DNA of 64,000 bases, from NCBI RefSeq assembly GCF_000720725.1, contig NZ_JOCQ01000007.1:1-64000 (forward strand), given 5' to 3'. Every line of letters starts with the position of its first letter. The first letter of the stretch is position 1. This document shows, one piece after another, positions 25,267-33,491 of the stretch. Below the pieces are notes generated by a model, which was not told the DNA's origin, did no database searches, and was given only the letters and a program-made list of their open reading frames with translations. This stretch comes from Streptomyces rimosus subsp. rimosus. Its GTDB lineage: Bacteria > Actinomycetota > Actinomycetes > Streptomycetales > Streptomycetaceae. Both the position numbers and the translations under genes were made by a program.

Positions 25267-26190
25267 ATGGGGCGCTACGTCATACGACGACTGCTCCAGA
25301 TGGTGCCCGTCTTCATCGGCACCACTTTCCTGATCTTCGTCATGGTCTACGCGATCGGTGACCCCATCGCCGCCATGTTCGGAGACCGGACACCGGACCC
25401 GGCCACCGCCGCGGCGATCCGGGAGTCCCTGCACCTCAACGACCCGTTGTGGAGCCAGTACCTGCAATACATGGCCGGCATTTTCCAGGGCGACTTCGGT
25501 ACGTCCTTCAACGGCACCCCGGTCGTGGAACTGATGGGCAATGCCTTCCCGAACACCATCCAGCTGACGCTGGTGGCATTCGCCATCGAGCTGGTGGTCG
25601 GCCTGACGCTCGGCGTCATCGCGGGCCTGCGCCGCGGCCGGCTCGTGGACACCGGCGTGCTGATCTTCACGCTGCTGGTGATCTCGATCCCGACGTTCGT
25701 CACCGGCTACGTGCTGCAGTACTTCATCGGCGTGAAGCTCGGCTGGGCCGCCCCGGCGGTCTCCATCGACGTCACCCTCGACCAGCTGCTGCTGCCCGGC
25801 ATCGTGCTGGCGGGTGTCTCGCTGGCCTATGTCTCCCGGCTCACCCGTACCTCGATCGCGGAGAACCTGCGCTCGGACTACATCCGCACCGCGACGGCCA
25901 AGGGCCTGCCGCGCCGCCGGGTGGTCACCGTCCACCTGATGCGCAACTCCCTGATCCCCGTCGTCACCTTCCTCGGCACCGACATCGGCGGCCTGATGGC
26001 CGGCGCCGTCGTCACCGAGCGGATCTTCAACATCCAGGGCGTCGGCTACCAGCTCTACCAGGGCATCCTGCGGCAGAACTCGCCGACCGTGGTGGGCTTC
26101 GTGACCATCCTCGTGGTCGTCTTCCTCGCCGCCAACCTGCTCGTCGACCTGCTTTACGCGGTCCTGGACCCGAGGATCCGTTATGCCTGA
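25267..26190 (+). CDS. Oligopeptide ABC importer A, permease 1 (DppB-like)
   Basis: 307 aa. N-terminal MGRYVIRRLLQMVPVFIGTT is the OppB/DppB start, followed by six hydrophobic segments. The EAA-type loop contacting the ATPases is at about 195-215 (YIRTATAKGLPRRRVVTVH). GGAGG precedes ATG 25267. Its last bases overlap the next permease by 8, so co-translation is expected. 307 aa matches its cluster B paralogue at 33492 exactly in length. Confidence 0.94.
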   Translation: MGRYVIRRLLQMVPVFIGTTFLIFVMVYAIGDPIAAMFGDRTPDPATAAAIRESLHLNDPLWSQYLQYMAGIFQGDFGTSFNGTPVVELMGNAFPNTIQLTLVAFAIELVVGLTLGVIAGLRRGRLVDTGVLIFTLLVISIPTFVTGYVLQYFIGVKLGWAAPAVSIDVTLDQLLLPGIVLAGVSLAYVSRLTRTSIAENLRSDYIRTATAKGLPRRRVVTVHLMRNSLIPVVTFLGTDIGGLMAGAVVTERIFNIQGVGYQLYQGILRQNSPTVVGFVTILVVVFLAANLLVDLLYAVLDPRIRYA

Positions 26191-27109
26191 CACCGAGACC
26201 TCCGTGCACACCCAGGCCCCCGTGGACGCGGCCGACGTCGTCAGCGTGGAGCTGAAGACGGACAAGCCCCGCAGCCTGTGGGGCGACGCCTGGCGCGACC
26301 TGCGGCGCAACCCGATCTTCTACATCTCCGCGGTGCTGATCCTCTTCCTGGTCGTCATCTCGCTCTGGCCGAGCCTGCTGACCAGCACCAGCCCGTACGC
26401 CTGCGACATCACCAAGTCCAAGCAGGGCCCGGCCGCCGGCCACCCCTTCGGGTTCAACACCCAGGGCTGCGACGTCTACGCCCGCACCGTCTACGGCGCC
26501 CGGGCCTCGGTCGTCGTCGGTGTGTGCACCACCCTCCTCGCCGCCGTGTTCGGCTGCCTGATGGGTGGTCTGGCCGGCTTCTTCGGCGGCTGGTGGGACT
26601 CGATCCTCTCCCGGGTCGGCGACATCTTCTTCGGCATCCCGATCCTGCTCGGCGGCATCGTCTTCCTGTCCGTCATCAAGGGCGGCTCGATCTTCACCGT
26701 CGTGCTGCTGATGGCGATCCTGGGCTGGCCGCAGATCGCCCGTATCGCCCGCGGTTCGGTGATCACCGCCAAGCAGCAGGACTACGTGCAGGCGGCGCGC
26801 GCCCTGGGCGCGAGCACCTCGCGGATGCTGCTGCGGCACATCACGCCGAACGCCCTGGCGCCCGTCATCGTCGTGGCGACCATCGCGCTCGGTACGTACG
26901 TCTCCCTGGAGGCGACGCTGTCGTTCCTGGGCGTCGGCCTGAAGCCGCCGACGGTCTCCTGGGGCATCGACATCTCCACTGCCGCCACGGACGTGCGCAA
27001 CGCGCCGCACATGCTGCTCTACCCGGCGGGCGCCCTGAGCATCACCGTTCTGGCGTTCATCATGCTCGGCGACGCGGTGCGCGACGCCCTCGACCCCAAG
27101 CTGCGCTGA
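26183..27109 (+). CDS. Oligopeptide ABC importer A, permease 2 (DppC-like)
   Basis: 308 aa OppC/DppC-type subunit. Typical N-terminal SLWGDAWRDLRRNPIFYISA before helix 1, a periplasmic segment with FGFNTQGCDVYARTVYGAR, and the EAA loop QDYVQAARALGASTSRMLLRHITPN. Two Cys residues in the first external loop (CDITKS and GCDVY) are shared with the cluster B paralogue and could form a disulfide. Overlaps permease 1 by 8 bases. Confidence 0.93.
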   Translation: MPDTETSVHTQAPVDAADVVSVELKTDKPRSLWGDAWRDLRRNPIFYISAVLILFLVVISLWPSLLTSTSPYACDITKSKQGPAAGHPFGFNTQGCDVYARTVYGARASVVVGVCTTLLAAVFGCLMGGLAGFFGGWWDSILSRVGDIFFGIPILLGGIVFLSVIKGGSIFTVVLLMAILGWPQIARIARGSVITAKQQDYVQAARALGASTSRMLLRHITPNALAPVIVVATIALGTYVSLEATLSFLGVGLKPPTVSWGIDISTAATDVRNAPHMLLYPAGALSITVLAFIMLGDAVRDALDPKLR

Positions 27110-27120
27110 GGGAGGCGTAC

Positions 27121-28158
27121 GTGACCACCATCTCCAAGCCCGCGGACGTTCCCGCGCAGCGGGACCAGGGCAAAAGCTCGGGCACGCTGCTCGAAGTCCG
27201 CGACCTGCACGTGGAATTCCACACCCGGGACGGCGTCGTCAAGGCCGTCAACGGCGTCAACTACAGCGTCAGCGCAGGTGAGACGCTGGCCGTGCTCGGC
27301 GAGTCCGGGTCCGGCAAGTCCGTCACCGCGCAGGCCATCATGGGCATCCTCGACATGCCGCCGGCCAAGATCCCGCAGGGGGAGATCCTCTTCCGCGGGC
27401 AGGACATGCTGAAGATGTCCGGCGAGCAGCGCCGCAAGATCCGTGGCGCGAAGATCGCCATGATCTTCCAGGACGCGCTGTCCTCCCTGAACCCGGTGCT
27501 CAGCGTGGGCTACCAGCTCGGCGAGATGTTCCGGGTCCACCAGGGTTTGAGCAAGAAGGCGGCCAAGGCCAAGTCCGTCGAACTGATGGACCGGGTGAAG
27601 ATCCCGGCCGCCTCGAAGCGGGTGGACGACTACCCGCACCAGTTCTCCGGCGGGATGCGCCAGCGCATCATGATCGCGATGGCGCTGGCCCTGGAACCGG
27701 ACCTGATCATCGCGGACGAGCCCACCACGGCCCTCGACGTGACCGTCCAGGCGCAGGTCATGGACCTGCTCGCGGACCTCCAGCGCGAGTTCAACATGGG
27801 CCTGATCCTGATCACCCACGACCTGGGCGTGGTCGCGGACGTGGCCGACAAGATCGCGGTGATGTACGCGGGCCGGATCGTCGAGCACGCTCCCGTGCAC
27901 GAGCTGTACAAGAACCCGGCACACCCGTACACCCGCGGCCTGCTCGACTCCATCCCGCGCCTGGACCAGAAGGGCCAGGAGCTGTACGCGATCAAGGGCC
28001 TGCCGCCCAACCTGCTCAACACCCCGCCGGGGTGCGCGTTCAACCCGCGCTGCCCGAAGGCGCAGGACGTCTGCCGTACGGAGGTGCCGCCGCTGCACAC
28101 CGTCGCCGACGGCCGCGGCAGCGCGTGCCACTTCTGGGAGGAAACGATCAATGGCTGA
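27121..28158 (+). CDS. Oligopeptide ABC importer A, ATPase 1 (OppD-like)
   Basis: 345 aa. GTG 27121 is preceded by GGAGG. Walker A GESGSGKS, Q-loop FQDALSSLNPVLSV, signature SGGMRQR, Walker B LIIADEPTTALD, switch His in ITHDLGVVADVA. The C-terminal oligopeptide_HPY extension has the Cys-rich PPGCAFNPRCPKAQDVC and a later Cys in ACHFWEE, a four-Cys pattern typical of Opp/Dpp ATPases and in some members an iron-sulfur site. Overlaps ATPase 2 by 8 bases. Confidence 0.94.
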   Translation: MTTISKPADVPAQRDQGKSSGTLLEVRDLHVEFHTRDGVVKAVNGVNYSVSAGETLAVLGESGSGKSVTAQAIMGILDMPPAKIPQGEILFRGQDMLKMSGEQRRKIRGAKIAMIFQDALSSLNPVLSVGYQLGEMFRVHQGLSKKAAKAKSVELMDRVKIPAASKRVDDYPHQFSGGMRQRIMIAMALALEPDLIIADEPTTALDVTVQAQVMDLLADLQREFNMGLILITHDLGVVADVADKIAVMYAGRIVEHAPVHELYKNPAHPYTRGLLDSIPRLDQKGQELYAIKGLPPNLLNTPPGCAFNPRCPKAQDVCRTEVPPLHTVADGRGSACHFWEETING

Positions 28159-29152
28159 GCCGAAGAAGGACGCGCGGCGCGAGCCCATCCTCGAAGTCCG
28201 CAACCTGGTCAAGCACTTCCCGCTCACCCAGGGCATCCTGTTCAAGAAGCAGGTCGGCGCGGTCAAGGCCGTGGACGGCATCTCCTTCGAGCTGTACCAG
28301 GGCGAGACGCTCGGCATCGTCGGCGAGTCCGGCTGTGGCAAGTCCACGGTCGCCAAGCTGCTGATGAATCTGGAGCGGGCGACCTCCGGCGAGGTCTTCT
28401 ACAAGGGCCAGGACATCACCAAGCTGTCCGGGCGCGCGCTGAAGGCCGTACGGCGCAACATCCAGATGGTGTTCCAGGACCCGTACACCTCGCTCAACCC
28501 GCGGATGACGGTCGGCGACATCATCGGCAAGGTGCAGGAGCTGCTGGACGTCGTCGGCCTCAACCCCGAGTACGTCAACCGCTACCCGCACCAGTTCTCC
28601 GGCGGCCAGCGCCAGCGCATCGGCATCGCCCGCGGCCTCGCGCTCAACCCGGAGATCATCATCTGCGACGAGCCGGTCTCGGCGCTGGACGTGTCGGTCC
28701 AGGCGCAGGTCATCAACCTGATGGAGAAGCTCCAGGACGAGTTCAACCTCTCCTACCTCTTCATCGCGCACGACCTGTCCATCGTCCGGCACATCTCCGA
28801 CCGGGTCGGGGTCATGTACCTCGGCAAGATGGCGGAGATCGGCACGGACGAGCAGATCTACGACCACCCGACGCACCCCTACACCCAGGCGCTGCTGTCG
28901 GCCGTCCCGGTCCCGGACCCCGACGCGCGCGAGGGCCGCGAGCGCATCATCCTGACCGGCGACGTCCCGTCCCCGGCCAACCCGCCGTCCGGCTGCCGCT
29001 TCCGCACCCGCTGCTGGAAGGCCCAGGACAAGTGCGCCGAGGAGCTCCCGCTCCTGGCGATTCCGGAACGCTTCGCCGGCTCGGACTCGCTGGCCGCCCA
29101 CGAGTCCGCCTGCCACTTCGCGGAGGAGAAGGACGTGGTGGGGGCGGCGTAG
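28151..29152 (+). CDS. Oligopeptide ABC importer A, ATPase 2 (OppF-like), short helical domain
   Basis: 333 aa. Walker A GESGCGKS, Q-loop FQDPYTSLNPRMTV, signature SGGQRQR, Walker B IIICDEPVSALD, switch His IAHDLSIV; C-terminal Cys set in GCRFRTRCWKAQDKC and ACHF. Between MTVGDIIG and VQELLDVVGLNPE it lacks about 16-17 residues found in the bldKE-like paralogue at 37462 (GPMEINGIDPPGGREQR there). That removes part of the helical subdomain that docks on the permease. The gap is in frame (bases about 28527-28532). Cluster B's ATPase 2 is shorter still at the same place. A perfect terminator follows. Confidence 0.92.
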   Translation: MAEPKKDARREPILEVRNLVKHFPLTQGILFKKQVGAVKAVDGISFELYQGETLGIVGESGCGKSTVAKLLMNLERATSGEVFYKGQDITKLSGRALKAVRRNIQMVFQDPYTSLNPRMTVGDIIGKVQELLDVVGLNPEYVNRYPHQFSGGQRQRIGIARGLALNPEIIICDEPVSALDVSVQAQVINLMEKLQDEFNLSYLFIAHDLSIVRHISDRVGVMYLGKMAEIGTDEQIYDHPTHPYTQALLSAVPVPDPDAREGRERIILTGDVPSPANPPSGCRFRTRCWKAQDKCAEELPLLAIPERFAGSDSLAAHESACHFAEEKDVVGAA

Positions 29153-29174
29153 GGCCGTCTTCCTCCTGCATACA

Positions 29175-29214
29175 CGGGCGCCCGGACCGGATCGGTCCGG
29201 GCGCCCGCGTACGT
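29175..29214 (+). terminator. Terminator of importer A operon
   Basis: Perfect 15-base arms CGGGCGCCCGGACCG (29175-29189) and its complement (29193-29207), 3-base loop, then CGTACGTTTT. Strong intrinsic terminator 22 bases after the last stop. Confidence 0.9.
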
Positions 29215-29271
29215 TTTCCCGACTACCGCTCCGGGCCTTGTACCCCGCCCCTCGGGGCACCCCGGCCTACC

Positions 29272-29691
29272 TCAACCCCATTCCTCGAACGCCGTTCCGG
29301 ACTTCCGCTGCTCCAGCGTGAACCACACCGCTTTCCCGTTCGGATAGTCCCGGACCCCCCAGCTGTCGGCGCAGGCGTCCACGATCCCCAGCCCCCGCCC
29401 GTACTCCGCGTCCACCGCCGCCTTCTGCTGCTCCGGCACGCCCGGGCCGGTGTCCCACACGGCGATCGTCAGATCGAACGGCGAACGGTCCACGCTCACG
29501 TACGCGTCGGTCCTGCCGTACTGGTACGAGTTGGTCACCAGCTCCGACACCATCAGCTCCGCCGTCTCGACCAGGCAGTTCAGCCCGGCCCCGGCCAGGA
29601 TCTGCCGCAGCGCGGCTCTGACGACACCGACCGCCCGGGGGTCGTGCGGAATGAACAAGCCGTAGGACCAGGTCTCGCTGGGCGTGCTCAT
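29272..29691 (-). CDS. HATPase_c regulator of XRE/DUF397 unit
   Basis: 139 aa. GHKL fold: N-box SELVTNSYQYG, G1 WDTGPG, G2 GRGLGIV, closing WGVRDYPNGKAVWFTL. ATG 29691 has GGAGG ten bases upstream. Divergent from the XRE gene, with 134 bases between. Streptomyces genomes carry many such triads (WhiJ-like XRE, DUF397 small protein, and an AbaA/RsbW-like ATPase) that affect development and antibiotic production; this is the ATPase member. Confidence 0.88.
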   Translation of the reverse strand: MSTPSETWSYGLFIPHDPRAVGVVRAALRQILAGAGLNCLVETAELMVSELVTNSYQYGRTDAYVSVDRSPFDLTIAVWDTGPGVPEQQKAAVDAEYGRGLGIVDACADSWGVRDYPNGKAVWFTLEQRKSGTAFEEWG

Positions 29692-29753
29692 GAGGCAGCC
29701 TCCAGGTGAGTGCAGTCTGTGACTGGCGCCATACGTAAGGTAAGGGCGTGTGG

Positions 29754-29761
29754 CGTATACG
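29754..29761. promoter_or_regulatory. CGTATACG palindrome in HATPase/XRE divergent promoter
   Basis: Self-complementary octamer in an A/T-richer stretch; CCATACGTAAGG (29729-29740) and CCATACTGCC (29793-29802) share CCATAC around it. Candidate binding site of the XRE regulator. Confidence 0.35.
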
Positions 29762-29825
29762 TGCAACCGACTCACAAGAATGCCGAGTTGAGCCATACTG
29801 CCGATGGGAGAACTGGGAGGGACGC

Positions 29826-30689
29826 ATGGGCCTGAGGGCGAATCCCACGTACCGGCAACGGCGTTTCGGGGCCGAGGTCCGCAGGCTGCGAGAACGGGCC
29901 GGACTGACGGTCAGCGAGGCCGCGGGCGTCATGGGGATGCGGCAATCGCACGTCAGCAACGTCGAAGCCGGGCGTACGTCGTTGGCTCCGGCGAGGCTGC
30001 GCGAATTGGCCCAGACCGCGAGTGGTACACGTTCTACCTACCTTGAAGCCTTGATCGACCTCGGACGGCAGTCCGGAAAAGGGTGGTGGAGCCTGTACCG
30101 GAACAGCGTCCGGGCACCACTGCTCGACTTCGCCGAGCTGGAGGCGGGGGCCGAGTCCATCACCTGCTACGAGCCGATGTTCGTACCCGGTCTCTTGCAG
30201 ACGCGGGCATACGCCACGGCTGTACACCGCAGCGGGTACGTGGAAGTGCCGCGCAGTGCGGAGGCATCCGCGGTGGAGTTCCGGGTGGAGAGGCAGCGGG
30301 TGCTGTCGGGGGAGGGGGCGCCGGGGCTGCACGCGGTCGTCCACGAGGCCGCGCTGCGTGTCACCTTCGGGGGCCGCGAGCTGATGCGGGACCAGTTGCT
30401 TCACTTGCTCGACGTGTGTCACCTGCCGAACGTGACGCTCCAAGTGCTGCCGTTCGACGGCCCGGTGCCTTTCGGGGCACCCTTCACCGTGATGATGCCG
30501 CCCGTGCGGGAATTGTCGACGGTGGTCGTCCCACACGTCGAGAACTCCCTGTACCTGGGCGAAGTTGAGGCTGTCCAGCGATATTCGCACACGTTCGCTA
30601 AGCTGGCGGAGGCGGCGCTTCCACCTGAGGCGCAGCGTTCGAAGGACACGGTCAGGCTCATCGAGCGACTCTTGTACCCCCTGCTCTAG
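29826..30689 (+). CDS. XRE-family regulator (WhiJ-like, DUF5753 type)
   Basis: 287 aa. N-terminal HTH at about 14-70 (RLRERAGLTVSEAAGVMGMR, then QSHVSNVEAGR). The rest is the Streptomyces-specific effector domain with the hallmark YEPMFVPGLLQTRAYA near residue 120 and DQLLHLLDV…LQVLPFD. ATG 29826 has GGGAGGG upstream. Followed after 10 bases by the DUF397 gene, the usual partner. The pair behaves in some strains like an antitoxin-toxin or repressor-modulator couple; which applies here is unknown. Confidence 0.93.
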   Translation: MGLRANPTYRQRRFGAEVRRLRERAGLTVSEAAGVMGMRQSHVSNVEAGRTSLAPARLRELAQTASGTRSTYLEALIDLGRQSGKGWWSLYRNSVRAPLLDFAELEAGAESITCYEPMFVPGLLQTRAYATAVHRSGYVEVPRSAEASAVEFRVERQRVLSGEGAPGLHAVVHEAALRVTFGGRELMRDQLLHLLDVCHLPNVTLQVLPFDGPVPFGAPFTVMMPPVRELSTVVVPHVENSLYLGEVEAVQRYSHTFAKLAEAALPPEAQRSKDTVRLIERLLYPLL

Positions 30690-30699
30690 GAAGGTGTAC

Positions 30700-30900
30700 A
30701 TGTCCCGGTTCGAGTGGCAGAAATCCAGCTTCAGCGAAGGGCACACCGAGGCGTGTGTCGAGGTCGCGGCGGGGCCCGACGGTGCTCGGCGGCTGCGGGA
30801 GAGTGCGGAGCCGTTGGCGGTGATGACGGTGGCTGTTGAGGCGGTGGGCGGGCTCCTGCGGGTGGTGAAGGCGGGGAGGTTCGACCCGGCCTCGGGGTGA
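30700..30900 (+). CDS. DUF397 small protein
   Basis: 66 aa. Canonical DUF397 pattern: FEWQKSSFSEGHTEACVEVA, then RRLRESAEPLAVMT and a final VKAGRFDPAS in place of the usual FLAGVKAGEF. ATG 30700 with AGGAAGG six bases upstream. Partner of the XRE gene just before it; cytosolic. Confidence 0.92.
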   Translation: MSRFEWQKSSFSEGHTEACVEVAAGPDGARRLRESAEPLAVMTVAVEAVGGLLRVVKAGRFDPASG

Positions 30901-30972
30901 TCCACGGGCGGAGCCCGGGCGGGTGGCGCAGACTGGGGGCGTAGGGACGATTCGCCTGGTGGGGTGAGGTCA

Positions 30973-31632
30973 ATGCGCCGTCGCTGCGTTGTGCTGAGTG
31001 CCGCGTTGGTCGGGGCCGTGCTGGCTGGGTGTGGTTCCTCCGGTGGAGGCGGGGCGGGTGGTTCGGGGACGACGGTCACGAGCACCCGTACGGTCACCGA
31101 GGCGCCGACGCCCTCCGGTACGGAAACGGGCGCGGCCGGCACCGCGCCGGATGGGGCGGCCACGGCCCGGGACGCCGCCTCCGTCGTCGCGGATTACTAC
31201 GCGGCCGTCAATGCCCGCGACTTCCGCCGCGCCTGGGAGCTCGGCGGCAAGCACCTCGGGGGTTCCTACGACGCCTTCGTGGCGGGCTTCGCGGACACCG
31301 CGCACGACACGGTCCGCGTCACCGGCGTGCGGGGCGACATCGTCTCGGTCACGCTGGACGCCGAGCAGCGGGACGGGTCCGTGCGGTCCTTCGCCGGTAC
31401 GTACACCGTCCGGGACGGGGTGATCGTCGGCGCGGACATCCGGGTGGTGGCGGGGCCGACGCCGAGTGGCGGGGGCGGCGGCTCGCCGTCGCCGGGGCCG
31501 TCGTCCGGGCCGTCGTCGGGCGGGGACATCGACTGCTCCGATCTCCACGGGCCGACCCTCGTCGGGCCCTCCGACCCGCACCACCTCGACCGCGATGGCG
31601 ACGGACTCGGCTGCGAGCCCCACGGCGGATGA
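30973..31632 (+). CDS. Lipoprotein with C-terminal excalibur calcium-binding motif
   Basis: 219 aa from ATG 30973. Lipobox LAGC after a short hydrophobic run; Ser/Gly/Thr linker; central domain with VADYYAAVNARDFRRAWEL, an NTF2-like or DUF4878-like fold for small secreted proteins; second Ser/Pro/Gly linker; C-terminal excalibur motif IDCSDLHGP…LDRDGDGLGCE. The paired Cys and DxDxDG loop are the hallmarks. Extracellular and probably Ca-binding. Sits between the XRE/DUF397 pair and importer B; role unknown. Confidence 0.85.
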   Translation: MRRRCVVLSAALVGAVLAGCGSSGGGGAGGSGTTVTSTRTVTEAPTPSGTETGAAGTAPDGAATARDAASVVADYYAAVNARDFRRAWELGGKHLGGSYDAFVAGFADTAHDTVRVTGVRGDIVSVTLDAEQRDGSVRSFAGTYTVRDGVIVGADIRVVAGPTPSGGGGGSPSPGPSSGPSSGGDIDCSDLHGPTLVGPSDPHHLDRDGDGLGCEPHGG

Positions 31633-31633
31633 C

Positions 31634-31699
31634 GCCCGGTGACGCGTGGTGCCCGGCCGCGCGGGGTGGCCGGGCATGAAGCGAGCCCGGTGACGCGTG
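31634..31699 (+). repeat. Direct repeat GCCCGGTGACGCGTG, two copies, flanking a hairpin
   Basis: Copies at 31634-31648 and 31685-31699. Between them a stem TGCCCGGCC (31650-31658) with GGCCGGGCA (31668-31676) and 9-base loop probably ends the lipoprotein transcript. The remaining 150 bases lead to importer B. Confidence 0.7.
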
Positions 31700-31852
31700 C
31701 CCCCTCCGCGGAGGTACGAAGATCGCTCGTACGGGGGGTTCTCGACCGCGCCGGGCCCGGCTGACGGGGCGTGATGGGTCCGGGATGCCAGGTTGGGGCC
31801 GGTAGGCCGGGCGATGCGGGCGTCCGGGCCGCAGCTCTGAGGAGGCAGCTCG

Positions 31853-33475
31853 TTGCGCGGAGCCTTGCGCGTCGGTTCGGCGTTCTTCGCGGCCACCGCG
31901 GTTGCCCTGGCGGCCGCCGGGTGCGGCGGGGGCGGGCAGGACCCCAGCGTCGTACGGGCGTCCTGGGGCGACCCGCAGAATCCGGTGGAGCCGGCCAACA
32001 CCACCGACGTACAGGGTGGCAAGGTGCTCGACCTGGCCTTCCGGGGGCTGAAGCGGTACAACCCGCGGACCGCTGTCGCCGAGAACATGGTGGCCGAGTC
32101 GGTCGAATCGCCGGACGCGCGGAATTTCACGGTGAAGATCAAGCCGGGGTGGTCCTTCAGCAACGGCGAGAAGGTGACGGCCCGGTCTTTCGTCGATGCC
32201 TGGAATTACGGTGCGCTGGTCAGTAACCGGCAGCTCGGGGCGCCCTTCTTCAGTTATGTGGAGGGGTATGAGGATGTGCATCCGGAAGGGGCGGGGGCGA
32301 AGCCGGCCGCGCGGACGATGCGCGGACTGAAGGTCGAGGACGAGCTGACGTTCACGGTGCGGTTGAACCAGAAATTCGGGCTGTGGCCGGAGATGCTCGG
32401 CTACAACGCTTTTCTGCCGCTGCCCCGGCAGTTCTTCACCGATCACGACGCCTGGCTGGCTAAGCCGGTCGGCAACGGGCCGTACGCCGTCCAGTCGTAT
32501 GCCAAGGGCGGGATCATGCGGTTGCGGAGGTGGAAGGGCTACCCCGGGCCGGACAAGGCGGAGAATGGTGGGGTCGATCTCCAGGTCTACACGGACAACG
32601 ACACCGCCTATACCGATCTGATGGCGGGGAATCTCGACCTCGTCGACGATGTGCCGGCTTCGCAGCTCAAGCACGTACAAAAAGATTTGCGCGGTCGGTA
32701 CATCAACCAGCCCGCCGGGATTATTCAGACGCTGTCGTTCCCGATGTATGACAAGGACTGGGCGAAGCCGGGGGTGGAGAAGGTCCGGCGCGGCATCTCC
32801 ATGGCCATCAACCGGCCGGCGATCACCCGGCAGATCTTCCGGGGCACCCGTACGCCGGCCACCGACTGGACCGCCATGGCCCTCGGCGAGCACGGCGGCT
32901 ACCAGGCGGGACTGTGCGGTACGGCGTGTACGTACGACCCCGCGGCGGCCCGGAAGCTGGTCGAGGAGGGGGGCGGGATTCCCGGCGGGTCGATGAAGGT
33001 GACGTACAACGCGGACACCGGCTCGCACAAACTGTGGGTCGACGCCCTGTGCAACAGCGTCAACAGGGCGCTGGGGCGGCATGTGTGCGACGGGAGCCCG
33101 ATGGGCACCTTCGCCGATTACCGGTCCAAGGTCAGTGCGAAGAAGATGAGCGGCCCGTTCCGCGCCGGCTGGCAGATGGACTATCCGCTGATCCAGACCT
33201 TCCTGCAGAGCCAGTATTTCACCGGCGCCTCGTCCAACGACTCCGGCTGGAGCAACAAGGAATTCGACGGGCTGGTGAGCCGCGCCAACGCGGAGAGCGA
33301 CGTGCGCCGGGTCAACGACACCTATCACCGGGCCGAGCGGATCCTGGCGCGGGAAATGCCCGCGATTCCGCTGTGGTACCAGAACGGCAGCGGCGGCTAC
33401 GCGGACCGGGTCGAGCACGTTGCCCTGAACCCCTTCAGCGTTCCGGTGTACGACCAGATCACGATCAAGGACTGA
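31853..33475 (+). CDS. Oligopeptide ABC importer B, binding lipoprotein
   Basis: 540 aa, paralogue of the cluster A protein with near-identical landmarks: WGDPQNPVEPANT, NFTVKIKPGWSFSNGE, KPVGNGPYAVQSYAKG, RRGISMAINRPAI, IPLWYQNGSGGYADRV. Lipobox AAGC, Cys24. TTG 31853 has GAGGAGG nine bases upstream. Many Lys of the A protein are Arg here and T-ending or rare codons (TTT, AAT, GAT, TAT) are frequent, unlike A, suggesting lower expression or relaxed selection. The permease follows after only 16 bases without a hairpin. Confidence 0.93.
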   Translation: MRGALRVGSAFFAATAVALAAAGCGGGGQDPSVVRASWGDPQNPVEPANTTDVQGGKVLDLAFRGLKRYNPRTAVAENMVAESVESPDARNFTVKIKPGWSFSNGEKVTARSFVDAWNYGALVSNRQLGAPFFSYVEGYEDVHPEGAGAKPAARTMRGLKVEDELTFTVRLNQKFGLWPEMLGYNAFLPLPRQFFTDHDAWLAKPVGNGPYAVQSYAKGGIMRLRRWKGYPGPDKAENGGVDLQVYTDNDTAYTDLMAGNLDLVDDVPASQLKHVQKDLRGRYINQPAGIIQTLSFPMYDKDWAKPGVEKVRRGISMAINRPAITRQIFRGTRTPATDWTAMALGEHGGYQAGLCGTACTYDPAAARKLVEEGGGIPGGSMKVTYNADTGSHKLWVDALCNSVNRALGRHVCDGSPMGTFADYRSKVSAKKMSGPFRAGWQMDYPLIQTFLQSQYFTGASSNDSGWSNKEFDGLVSRANAESDVRRVNDTYHRAERILAREMPAIPLWYQNGSGGYADRVEHVALNPFSVPVYDQITIKD

Positions 33476-33491
33476 GGGCGGGCGGACGGCC

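Noticed and set aside
27121..29152. Frameshift suspected between the two importer A ATPases
   Set aside because: The 8-base overlap is the same in design as other gene pairs of the operon and both proteins are complete at their ends.
29272..30900. Mobile-element origin of the XRE/DUF397/HATPase unit
   Set aside because: No integrase, transposase, terminal repeats or tRNA site nearby; such units are common chromosomal genes in Streptomyces.
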